From NCBI GenBank assembly GCA_964390645.1, contig CAYMLL010000245.1:1-11996 (forward strand): a stretch of 11,996 nucleotides of DNA, written 5' to 3'. How positions within the stretch are numbered: the first letter of the stretch is position 1; each line of letters begins with the position of its first letter. The notes below the pieces were generated by a model. The model was not told the DNA's origin and ran no database searches. It was given only the letters and a program-made list of their open reading frames with translations. Below, piece by piece: positions 1 through 6,931 of the stretch. A program made the translations under genes and the position numbers. This DNA comes from CAYMLL01 sp964390645. Lineage in GTDB: Bacteria > Planctomycetota > UBA8108.

Positions 1-794
1 AGCGCGGCGCCGACGAACCCGGCGCGCACCGAGCGGCAGCTGCTGCTGCACGCGCGCCACGTGCTGTCCGCGCTCATGACGGCGGCGTCGCGCCTCATGC
101 AGTACGCCGCGGTGTCGCCGCCCGTCGACCGGAGAGCCGTCTCGACGATGGCGAGGTCGGCGCGACGGACGCGGTGCAGATCCGGCGTCACGTCGCCGGA
201 GACGACCGCCTCCCCGAGTCCCGGCGCCGACTCGATCACCATGTGCTCGTCGTCACCGCCGCCCGGATCGACCGAGAAGAGCACGCCGGACAGCTCCGAC
301 GGGAACATCGACTGGACGCTGACCGCGGTGCCGGCGAGATCCCGCAGACCGTGGCGGCGACGGTAGGCGCGAGCCCGATCGCTCGAGAACGAGTCGAAGA
401 CCGCGCGGATCGCGTCGCTCAGCTCCGCCCACGGATCATCGCTGGTGCCGCAGTCGAGGATGGTGTCCATCATGCCGGGCATCGAGACCGCCGACCCGCT
501 GCGCACCGACACCAGCAGCCGCTGATCGGGGTCGCCGAAGCGTCGCCCCGTCGCCGCCTCCAGGCGCGGCATGGCATCGCGCAGCTGCGCATCGAGCTCC
601 GTCGGCCAGCGGCGCCCCTGCTCGAGGTAGCGCTGACAGCACGGCACCGTGATCGTGAACCCCGGCGGCACCGCGAAGCCGTCGCGCGTCATCTCGAGCA
701 GACCGGCGCCCTTGCCTCCGAGCAGGCCGCGCAGGTCGACATCGCCCGGGACCTCGTCGTCGAAGTGGACGATCCAGCGATCGGCGGAACTCAT
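1..794 (-). CDS. PPDK/PEP-synthase-like ATP-binding (PEP/pyruvate-binding) protein, partial
   Basis: This is the N-terminal part (264 full codons, continuing past base 1) of a pyruvate phosphate dikinase / PEP synthase family protein; the family moves phosphate between ATP, pyruvate and PEP through an ATP-grasp domain and a phosphohistidine domain. Seen: LLGGKGAGLLEM (about residues 24-35), VPPGFTIT (42-49), FGDP, the PPDK hallmark VSVRSGSAVSMPGMMDT (95-111), AIRAVFDSF and AYRRR (128-147), then GLGEAVVSG (192-200), which is typical of PEP synthase or rifampin phosphotransferase rather than PPDK. The roughly 100-residue insert that PPDKs carry between SMPGMMDT and AIRAVF is absent. After about residue 210 the family likeness fades into a Cys/Ser-rich stretch, although G/C third positions continue. 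The phosphohistidine domain would lie outside the window. The ATG shares ATGA with the stop of the propeller gene upstream, so translation is probably coupled. The family is secure; the exact reaction is not. Confidence 0.85.
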   Translation of the reverse strand, partial: MSSADRWIVHFDDEVPGDVDLRGLLGGKGAGLLEMTRDGFAVPPGFTITVPCCQRYLEQGRRWPTELDAQLRDAMPRLEAATGRRFGDPDQRLLVSVRSGSAVSMPGMMDTILDCGTSDDPWAELSDAIRAVFDSFSSDRARAYRRRHGLRDLAGTAVSVQSMFPSELSGVLFSVDPGGGDDEHMVIESAPGLGEAVVSGDVTPDLHRVRRADLAIVETALRSTGGDTAAYCMRRDAAVMSADSTWRACSSSCRSVRAGFVGAA

Positions 795-3391
795 TCCGAG
801 GCCCTCAGACAGACGATGCCCCGGCCCGCGACGCCGACGTAGACGCGTGAGTCCGCCAGCACCGGCGGCGTCGAGAGCCTGCCGGTCTCCTTGACGCTCG
901 CCCAGAGCTCCGGGTCGGCGTCCGCCCTGTCGACGACGAGGCGAACGAGACCGTGCTGCGCCGACAGCAGAACGCTGTCGCGGCCGGCGAGCGGTGTCGA
1001 GGCCGCCAGCCCCTCCAGATCGCGCACGACCGTCGCGCCCGACCGCGTCGCGACGCGCACCAGCCGGCCGTCGGCGTCGACGAAGACGATGCTCTTCGCC
1101 ACTCTCGCCAGGTCGGCGGTGACCGGACCGCCCCCGGCCGTCCAGCCGTCGACGAGCCGACCGTCCAGCAGACAGCGCGACTCGAGCCCCCTTGACGTGC
1201 CGACGAGCACGCGCGCGGCCACCACCACCGGCCGCCCCTCGACGGCGTCGGTCAGCGGCGCGCTCCAGAGCTCGATCCCGGTGTCGCGGTCGAGGGCGAC
1301 CAGCGCCCCCGGCTCGCGCGTCGCCAGCAGCAGCATCGAGTCGGTCACGGTCGGCTCGACATCGAGCCGACCGACGTCCTTCGTCCAGCGTGCGCCGCCG
1401 CCGGGATCGAGGCAGCGCAGGAGCCCGGGCGACGTCTCGCAGATGATCGAGTCGAGCGTGACGACGAAGGCGCCCGATGCATCGCTGTCGACCTCGACAC
1501 TCCAGAGCGCCTTGCCGGTGTCGAGGTCGACGCGCGCCAGACGGCGCTGCGAGGCCCCGCGTCGACCGGCGACGACGACGACGCGATCGCCGACCGCCGC
1601 GGCCGACCGGTGGACGGTGTTGCGGGTGGAGAACCGCCAGAGCCAGCGGCGCGTCGACGGGTCCGGGTCGGTGGCCAGCGCCACGACACCCGCGCCCGTG
1701 TCGTCGACACACGGCGCCAGGAGCCGACCGTCCAGCAGAGCCGGCGGCGCGGTGACATCGAGCCTCCTGTCGTCGCCCTGCGGCGGAAACCGCCAGGCGA
1801 CCTCGCCGCCGGAGGGAATCGCGGACCCGTCGACACAGCCGGCCTCGCCCGCGCCGCCGAGCGCTCCCGGCCAGATCGGTGTCGGCTTCTGCGCCGCGTG
1901 AGAGCCGACGCAGACGAGCCCGTCACGCTGGGTGCCGACGATGACCCGACCGCCGCCGAGAGCCGGCGAGCTGATCGCCAGGGGGCCGCTCGCGACCGCC
2001 ATGTCCCAGACGGGCTCGAGCGCGACACGGTCGAGCACGAAGAGACGGCCGGAGATCGTCATCAACACGACGTGCTCGGAGGTCACGACGGGTGACGCGA
2101 CGACGGGCGCGCCGGCATCCCACTCGCCGAGCGCCCTGCCGTCGGTCCCGACGCAACGGATGCGGCCGTCGCGAGAGCCGAAGTAGATGCGGTCCTCGAG
2201 CACCGCGACGGCGCCGAGAACGGTGCGCGGGACCTCGACACTCCAGATCCTCTCGAGCGTCCGCGCGTCGAGACACCACACCGCCCCGCCGGGCGCCAGC
2301 GTCCGCTCGAGCCTCGCGAGCTCCGCCTCCCCGGCTCCCTTCTCGCGCAGCACCTCGAGCCGCAGGTCGCGCGCGTCCTCGGCGCTGTTGACGAGGTCGC
2401 CGTTGCCCATGCCGACGAAGATCCGTCCCCCGGCGAGCGCCGGCGGCGAGAACACGGGATAGGGAGTCTCGACGCGTCGGAGCTCCTCGCCGGAGCCCGC
2501 GTCGAGCAGGCAGATCGCCCGTCCACCGACGCCGAGCCCGGCCCACAGCCGATCGCCGACGACCAGAAGCGAGGTCTCGGCGTCCGCAAAGCGCTCGCCC
2601 GGCGCGTGCCAGACCACGCGAGGGCTTCCGTCGGCGGCCGGCTCGAGCTCCACGCAGTAGTACCCGTCGTCGCCGGCACCGACGTAGACGCGACCGCCGG
2701 CGATCACCGGGGCGCACTCGACGTGGCTGCTCGTCCGCAGAGCCCAGAGCACGCGGCCGGCCGTCTCGCCCTCGCGCAGGTCGAGGCAGACGACGCGCGC
2801 GTCGCGGGTCTCGTGAAGCCCCTCGCCGCAGACGAGGAAGCGACCGGAGATCGCCGGCGAGGAGAAGGTCGGACGGAACCCCTGCGGCTCGGCGCGCCAG
2901 ACGACCGTGCCGGTGCCCGCGTCGAAGCAGTAGATCGCGCCGCTCTGCGAGAAGGCCCCCACGGACGCCGACGCGATGTAGACACGGTTGCCGACCACCG
3001 CCGGGGAGGAGTAGAACGCCTCCCCCTCGTCGCGCCACACCCAGTTGACGCCGCCCCCGGTCGGAGCGACGGCGTCGACCGCCGCGCCGCGTCTGGAGGG
3101 GCCGCCGCGGAACATCGTCCAGTCCTGCGCCCCGCCACTGGCCTCCTGGATCGTCCCGCCACCCGGCTGGATCGCTCGCACGGCGAAGACGAGCGCGGCG
3201 ACGAGCGCGGCCGTGACGACGACCTGGACCTTCAGACGCCACAGCACGCGGCAGAGTGCCTTCATCGCGCGGGGCTTCAGCAGCGAGAGCGCCGTCGTCA
3301 GGATCGCGACGAGGATCGCCGGCAGCAGCGCCAGCAGAACCTGCAGCGGACCGACGAGAACGGGAACGACCGCGAGGAGGGAGTCGGGCAT
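791..3391 (-). CDS. Membrane-anchored protein with two tandem PQQ-like beta-propellers
   Basis: An 866-residue protein. Residues 5-38 are hydrophobic (one long or two short membrane helices), 39-54 are basic, and 55-74 form another helix; the positive-inside rule then places the rest outside the cytoplasm. A WTMFRGGPSRRG segment (91-102) opens the first propeller, a sequence typical of planctomycete PQQ-like proteins. I count about eight blades at 115-500 and eight more at 526-866, with repeated SSPAVxxxRVYI and CFDAGTGTVVW-type motifs (for example 128-166, 227-246, 317-328, 620-630, 694-709, 840-862). The family includes quinoprotein dehydrogenases and non-enzymatic scaffolds such as BamB; I see no heme motif or clear quinoprotein catalytic set, so a binding role is as likely as catalysis. 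The ATG at 3391 was chosen because codons upstream to 3670 are Arg-rich with poor third positions. No strong Shine-Dalgarno is visible. Its TGA overlaps the start of the dikinase-like gene. Confidence 0.85.
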   Translation of the reverse strand: MPDSLLAVVPVLVGPLQVLLALLPAILVAILTTALSLLKPRAMKALCRVLWRLKVQVVVTAALVAALVFAVRAIQPGGGTIQEASGGAQDWTMFRGGPSRRGAAVDAVAPTGGGVNWVWRDEGEAFYSSPAVVGNRVYIASASVGAFSQSGAIYCFDAGTGTVVWRAEPQGFRPTFSSPAISGRFLVCGEGLHETRDARVVCLDLREGETAGRVLWALRTSSHVECAPVIAGGRVYVGAGDDGYYCVELEPAADGSPRVVWHAPGERFADAETSLLVVGDRLWAGLGVGGRAICLLDAGSGEELRRVETPYPVFSPPALAGGRIFVGMGNGDLVNSAEDARDLRLEVLREKGAGEAELARLERTLAPGGAVWCLDARTLERIWSVEVPRTVLGAVAVLEDRIYFGSRDGRIRCVGTDGRALGEWDAGAPVVASPVVTSEHVVLMTISGRLFVLDRVALEPVWDMAVASGPLAISSPALGGGRVIVGTQRDGLVCVGSHAAQKPTPIWPGALGGAGEAGCVDGSAIPSGGEVAWRFPPQGDDRRLDVTAPPALLDGRLLAPCVDDTGAGVVALATDPDPSTRRWLWRFSTRNTVHRSAAAVGDRVVVVAGRRGASQRRLARVDLDTGKALWSVEVDSDASGAFVVTLDSIICETSPGLLRCLDPGGGARWTKDVGRLDVEPTVTDSMLLLATREPGALVALDRDTGIELWSAPLTDAVEGRPVVVAARVLVGTSRGLESRCLLDGRLVDGWTAGGGPVTADLARVAKSIVFVDADGRLVRVATRSGATVVRDLEGLAASTPLAGRDSVLLSAQHGLVRLVVDRADADPELWASVKETGRLSTPPVLADSRVYVGVAGRGIVCLRASE

Positions 3392-3440
3392 GAACGAGGT
3401 ACCGCGCGCCGGACGATCGAGGACAGGCTCCTGGCCGGTG

Positions 3441-3469
3441 ATTCTTGCCTGACGGTCCGGTTCGTTCAA
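3441..3469 (-). promoter_or_regulatory. Candidate sigma70-type promoter for the propeller/dikinase pair
   Basis: On the minus strand TTGAAC (3464-3469) lies 17 bases before AAGAAT (3441-3446); each box matches 4 of 6 consensus bases at ideal spacing. Transcription would begin about 40 bases ahead of the ATG at 3391. The same arrangement (TTGAAT, 17 bases, GACAAT) lies ahead of the sugar dehydrogenase gene, which raises confidence. Inferred from sequence only. Confidence 0.4.
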
Positions 3470-3474
3470 GAACC
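3459..3474. repeat. Inverted repeat GGTTC-N6-GAACC over a -35 box
   Basis: GGTTC (3459-3463) and GAACC (3470-3474) are perfect inverted repeats flanking six bases that are exactly the putative -35 box of the leftward promoter. Such a site could be an operator blocking RNA polymerase. With only five base pairs, chance is not excluded. Confidence 0.3.
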
Positions 3475-3513
3475 CGCCCGCGACCCTCTCCCGGATCGCG
3501 CCGCTCTGTATCC

Positions 3514-3527
3514 GGACTGGACAGTCC
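3514..3527. repeat. 14-bp palindrome GGACTG-GA-CAGTCC
   Basis: A perfect 6-bp inverted repeat with a 2-base centre lies in the middle of the divergent intergenic region, about 50 bases upstream of the leftward -35 box. The shape suits a binding site for a dimeric regulator, but no regulator gene is adjacent. Confidence 0.35.
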
Positions 3528-3661
3528 CCTGCTCGGCGCGTGCACGTGAAGCCGTGACGACCGCGACGTCGAGGTCGAGGCCGGTGGCGGGCACGCCGAT
3601 TGTAGCGATGACCAGCGCCTCCCGCCGGGCTCGACCGCGGGCGGCTCCGGCAATCACCCGC

Positions 3662-3666
3662 AAAGG
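3662..3666 (+). promoter_or_regulatory. Ribosome binding site of the DUF4388 gene
   Basis: AAAGG ends six bases before the ATG at 3673, a normal Shine-Dalgarno position, and supports that start. Confidence 0.55.
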
Positions 3667-3672
3667 TCATCC

Positions 3673-4203
3673 ATGACTTTCGAAGGTCACGTCGAAGGAT
3701 TCGCCCTCACCGACTTCCTGCAAGCGATCCACATCGGCAGCCTCACCGGATTCGCCCGTGTGACGCAGGGCGACAGCTCCGCGACCATCCTCGTTCGCGG
3801 CGGCCGCATCGAGTACGCGAGCTCCTCGATGCTCGGCCCGCTCGGCGAGTCCCTCGTCGCCAAGCAGGTGATCACCGAGGTCGAGCTCTCCGAGGCGCTG
3901 ATCGCGCAGCACGAGCGCCAGCGCCATCACCTTCTCGCCAGCCTGCTCGCCGAGCTCGGGATCGCGCCCTTTCGCGAGCTCGAGCAAGAGACCGCGGAGC
4001 ACATCCGCACGGTCGTCGGCGAGCTCCTGGGCTGGAGCCACGGCGTGTTCGTCTTCCAGCCGCACGAGATGCCGCACGCGGTGGCGGTTCCCCAGGACGG
4101 CATCCACGCCGAGCAGACCCTCCTCGCGAGTCTCTACACACGAGACACCATCCGCGGGCGCGAAGGTCAGCCGACCGCGACCGGGGACGAGCTGGAGCGG
4201 TGA
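3673..4203 (+). CDS. DUF4388-type protein with a PilB/GspE-N-like middle segment
   Basis: A 176-residue soluble protein without signal peptide or membrane helix. The N-terminal 1-50 matches the DUF4388 pattern: a short helix (LTDFLQAIHIGSLTG), then strands ending in ATILVRGGRIEYASSS, comparable to the family's 'IYFxxGRIVHA' element. DUF4388 proteins occur beside two-component, type IV pilus and gliding genes in Myxococcota and Planctomycetota and are regarded as regulatory or scaffold modules; no enzyme activity is established. Residues 57-110 hold two helical half-repeats (GESLVAKQVITEVELSEAL, then LLAELGIAPFRELEQ) that resemble the N-terminal domain of PilB/GspE/MshE ATPases. The C-terminal LLGWSHGVFVFQP (118-130) is the usual DUF4388 closing strand. 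It is transcribed alone, divergent from the propeller gene and convergent with the dehydrogenase gene 67 bases downstream. Family fairly sure; role unknown. Confidence 0.75.
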   Translation: MTFEGHVEGFALTDFLQAIHIGSLTGFARVTQGDSSATILVRGGRIEYASSSMLGPLGESLVAKQVITEVELSEALIAQHERQRHHLLASLLAELGIAPFRELEQETAEHIRTVVGELLGWSHGVFVFQPHEMPHAVAVPQDGIHAEQTLLASLYTRDTIRGREGQPTATGDELER

Positions 4204-4270
4204 CGCGCCCGCCGCGGCGCAGGTCTCGCTGACCGACCCCACAGGCGCTCCGCCGTCGAGTCCCCCGGCG

Positions 4271-6523
4271 CTATCTCCCCGCGGGCTCCATCCCCGCGAT
4301 CCACGCTCCCAGCACCGCGACCGCTTCCCAGTCCACCCGGGACGACGCGATCGACGGCATGCGGCCTTCGCCGCTCGACATCACCCGCAGCAGCAGCTCC
4401 GAGCTCTGCGGCGATCCCGGACTCACCAGCTTCGAGGCGGCGGAGCCGAGACGCTTCTGTCCCGGCGCGACGCCGAGAGCCCCCATGCGCGGAGCGCCGG
4501 TGTGGTAGCGAAAGTCGACCTTCGCGACACCGGTACCGCCCGGCGCGTGGCAGATCGAGCAGTTGACGTCCAGGTAGGCGCGCGCGAGCGAATCCACCGG
4601 CGCGCTCGGGTCGCCCCATCTCGGGAAGGCCTCGAGCTCGCCGGACCGGGCCGGCTCCTGCGCAAAGACACCGAGCCCCGCCAGCATGTCGATCTGGTTG
4701 GACGGGCCGCTGCCGTAATCGTGGTCGCGGTTCATCTGCCGCGTGTTGAGCCCCAGCACGAAGCCTCCGACGCGCGTGTGGCAGCTGTTGCAGTCGGAGC
4801 GACTGGGGAAGTACCACTCCTGGCTCGCGCCCTTGCCGCCACGCGCGACGGGGTACTCCTTGCGCAGCGCGTCGTCGAGGAGATCGGCGTCGCTGTGATC
4901 GTCCCTCCACAGGTAGGTGTAGCCCTTCCACCCGTGCGGCGAGTGAACGAGCAGGCGCGTCTCCAGACGGTGCTCCGCGAGCGTGAACGTCTTGACGAGC
5001 ACGGTGCCGGGCGGGAGCTCCCAGCTGCCCGTCGCAGAGAACTTCACCCGGGCGCCGGCGGGCAGCGCCAGGTAGCGCCCCTTCCCGGCGTGGTCGGACC
5101 ACAGCGGCACGTTGACGTCGTACGGGATGAGCCCGGGCGCGGGCACGAGGCCCGCGGCGTCGGAGAAGAGCCCCGTCTGCGAGAGCAGTCGCGGGAACTT
5201 CGCCGTGTCGACCGCGGGCGTCTTGCGTCGCTCGAAGCGGTAGAGCCCCCCCTGGCGGAGATTGAAGACCTGGCCGGTGCGCAGCTTGCGGACGTCCTGT
5301 CCCGGCTTCGCCGAGAAGGCCGCGAGGAAGACCTCGCCGGACTCGTCCTCCCCGAACGCGGTGATCGGCTGCCACGCGCGTGCGATGATCTGGTTCGACA
5401 CGGCCTTCTTCGTGTCGCGGTCGTAGCGCAGCCCCCAGAGGTTGAACGTGACGAAGTCGCCGTAGAGGTAGACGCCCCGGAGCTCGGGCAGGCGCTCGCC
5501 GCGGTAGACCATCCCCCCCGTGATCGACCGGCCCTCGTGACGCGCGTACTCCCAGACGGGCTCGATGAAGGGCTGGCCGGTCGTCCTGGCGTCCGTCCTG
5601 AAGCCGTGTCGGCCCTCACGGAGCTTCCAGCCGTAGTTGCCCCCCTTGACGATGACGTCGATCTCCTCCCAGAGATCCTGTCCGACGTCGGCGATCCAGA
5701 GGTCGCCCGTGCCGCGGTCGAAGTGCATTCGCCACGGGTTGCGGATGCCGTAGGCCCAGATCTCGCCGCGCACGCCGGCACCGAACTTCTTGCCGGCCTC
5801 ACCGACGAACGGATTGTCGGGAGGAATCGCGTAGGCCTTGCCCTCGTCCCTGGCGTCGATGTCGATGCGCAGGATCGAGGCCAGCAGCGTCTCGAGGTTC
5901 TGGCCGTTGCCCCTGGGGTCATCGCGCAGCCCGCCGTCGCCCAGCCCGATGTAGAGCTTGCCGTCCGGGCCGAACTCGATCGAGCCGCCGTTGTGGTTGC
6001 CGAAGGGCTGCGGGATCTCGAGGATGATCTCCGCGGAGGACGGGTCGACCTTGTCCGGGTCGGACGCCGATACCTTCCAGCCCGAGATCACCGACGTCTG
6101 CGGGTTCCGGGAGTGGTAGGTGAAGAGCCGGCCGTTCTGCTCGTACCGCGGGTGAAAGGCGAGCCCGAGCAATCCTTCCTCGAAGTGCTTGGTGAGCGTG
6201 CGCGACCGGATGTCGAGAAAGACCTTCGCCTCCTCGATGTCGTCCCGGTTCTCGAAGACGTAGACGACCCCCGGCTGATCGCAGACGAAGAGCCGGTCGC
6301 TGCCGTCACCGGCGTGGGCGATCGCGACCGGTCGCACGAAGGTCAGCGCCGGGAACGACCGGACGACCTCGAGCGGCGGCAGCGGGTCCGGCGAGCCCAT
6401 CAGGGCGGCGGTGTCGACGGGCACCCGCCTGGTGGTGTCGAAGGGAGGGTTGGCGTCGCCGCGAGACGAGATCGCCAGAACGAGACACAGTGCCAGAGGG
6501 GGGACGACGGAGTACAGGCGCAT
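4271..6523 (-). CDS. Exported PQQ-dependent sugar dehydrogenase fused to a diheme cytochrome c-type module
   Basis: A 750-residue exported protein with a signal peptide (residues 1-24, cleavage likely after GDA). Residues about 50-430 are a glucose/sorbosone dehydrogenase six-bladed propeller: EGLLGLAFHP (116-125), GNHNGGSIEFGPDGKLYIGLGDGG (175-198, with H177 as the likely catalytic base), and GIRNPWRMHFD (259-269, R261 placed like the PQQ-contacting Arg of soluble glucose dehydrogenase). Residues about 443-745 match the SO2930/TIGR03806-type diheme module: FPRLLSQTGLF, NVPLWSDHAGKGRYLALP, TYLWRDD, then heme motifs CNSCH (578-582) and CSICH (655-659); RMPS (M722) may supply an axial ligand. 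The likely role is oxidation of a sugar or polyol in the periplasm, passing electrons from PQQ to the two hemes within one chain. On the minus strand GAGGAA (6527-6532) lies three bases ahead of the ATG, and a candidate promoter lies about 60 bases upstream. The stop is TAG. The substrate cannot be read from sequence. Confidence 0.9.
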   Translation of the reverse strand: MRLYSVVPPLALCLVLAISSRGDANPPFDTTRRVPVDTAALMGSPDPLPPLEVVRSFPALTFVRPVAIAHAGDGSDRLFVCDQPGVVYVFENRDDIEEAKVFLDIRSRTLTKHFEEGLLGLAFHPRYEQNGRLFTYHSRNPQTSVISGWKVSASDPDKVDPSSAEIILEIPQPFGNHNGGSIEFGPDGKLYIGLGDGGLRDDPRGNGQNLETLLASILRIDIDARDEGKAYAIPPDNPFVGEAGKKFGAGVRGEIWAYGIRNPWRMHFDRGTGDLWIADVGQDLWEEIDVIVKGGNYGWKLREGRHGFRTDARTTGQPFIEPVWEYARHEGRSITGGMVYRGERLPELRGVYLYGDFVTFNLWGLRYDRDTKKAVSNQIIARAWQPITAFGEDESGEVFLAAFSAKPGQDVRKLRTGQVFNLRQGGLYRFERRKTPAVDTAKFPRLLSQTGLFSDAAGLVPAPGLIPYDVNVPLWSDHAGKGRYLALPAGARVKFSATGSWELPPGTVLVKTFTLAEHRLETRLLVHSPHGWKGYTYLWRDDHSDADLLDDALRKEYPVARGGKGASQEWYFPSRSDCNSCHTRVGGFVLGLNTRQMNRDHDYGSGPSNQIDMLAGLGVFAQEPARSGELEAFPRWGDPSAPVDSLARAYLDVNCSICHAPGGTGVAKVDFRYHTGAPRMGALGVAPGQKRLGSAASKLVSPGSPQSSELLLRVMSSGEGRMPSIASSRVDWEAVAVLGAWIAGMEPAGR

Positions 6524-6931
6524 CGGTTCCTCGCCGGGTCGTGGTGTGAGTCGAAGGAAAGCGGCCCTTTCGCAGGAGCGATATTGTCACGGAGGGAGCG
6601 AGCCGATTCAACCCGGACGAATCGCGATCCGCCCGCCACCGAGTGGCCGGCACCTCGGCCCGGCGCCGTCGCGACGAGGAGCGGGTCACGAACCGTGACC
6701 TTCCGGCGGGTGGCCGGGGTCCTCCGACCGGGAGCCCACCCTGCTTCTCGAGCGGTGCCCGCCGCCTTCGAGACCGTCCCACCGCCGGGTCCGCCCCGAG
6801 TGGAACCGTGCACCACCCCGGACCGTTGTCGGCACGGCAGGGGCCGAGGCTGGCAAGATCGGCCCGGTCAGCGCATACTCAAGGGGGCGCTCCGCGTCTT
6901 TCCACACCCGGCTGAGAGCACGAGAGAGACC
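6524..6931. other. Divergent intergenic region (408 bases)
   Basis: This region separates the leftward sugar dehydrogenase from the rightward thioredoxin-like lipoprotein. The left third holds a good promoter candidate for the dehydrogenase (6583-6611). For the rightward gene the best I see is weak: TGGCAA (6851-6856), 17 bases, CATACT (6874-6879). Open frames cross the region, but their Arg/Pro-rich products and irregular third positions look non-coding. No small RNA, riboswitch or repeat was recognised. Confidence 0.5.
6583..6611 (-). promoter_or_regulatory. Candidate sigma70-type promoter for the sugar dehydrogenase gene
   Basis: On the minus strand TTGAAT (6606-6611) precedes GACAAT (6583-6588) with a 17-base spacer; each box matches 4 of 6 consensus bases. 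The segment is noticeably more AT-rich than its surroundings. It would give a leader of about 50 bases before the ATG at 6523. Confidence 0.45.

Larger units (their letters stand above)
3392..3672. other. Divergent intergenic region with candidate promoter and palindromes
   Basis: This gap separates the start of the leftward propeller gene from the rightward DUF4388 gene and must hold both promoters. It contains a sigma70-like promoter for the leftward gene (3441-3469), an inverted repeat over its -35 box (3459-3474) and a 14-bp palindrome (3514-3527). No convincing promoter for the rightward gene was recognised. Open frames across it are Arg-rich and lack the local third-position bias, so it is read as non-coding. 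Confidence 0.6.

Noticed and set aside
3392..3670. N-terminal extension of the propeller protein up to 3670
   Set aside because: The added 93 residues are Arg-rich with poor third-position bias, and the extension would cover the promoter region. The start at 3391 leads directly into membrane helices.
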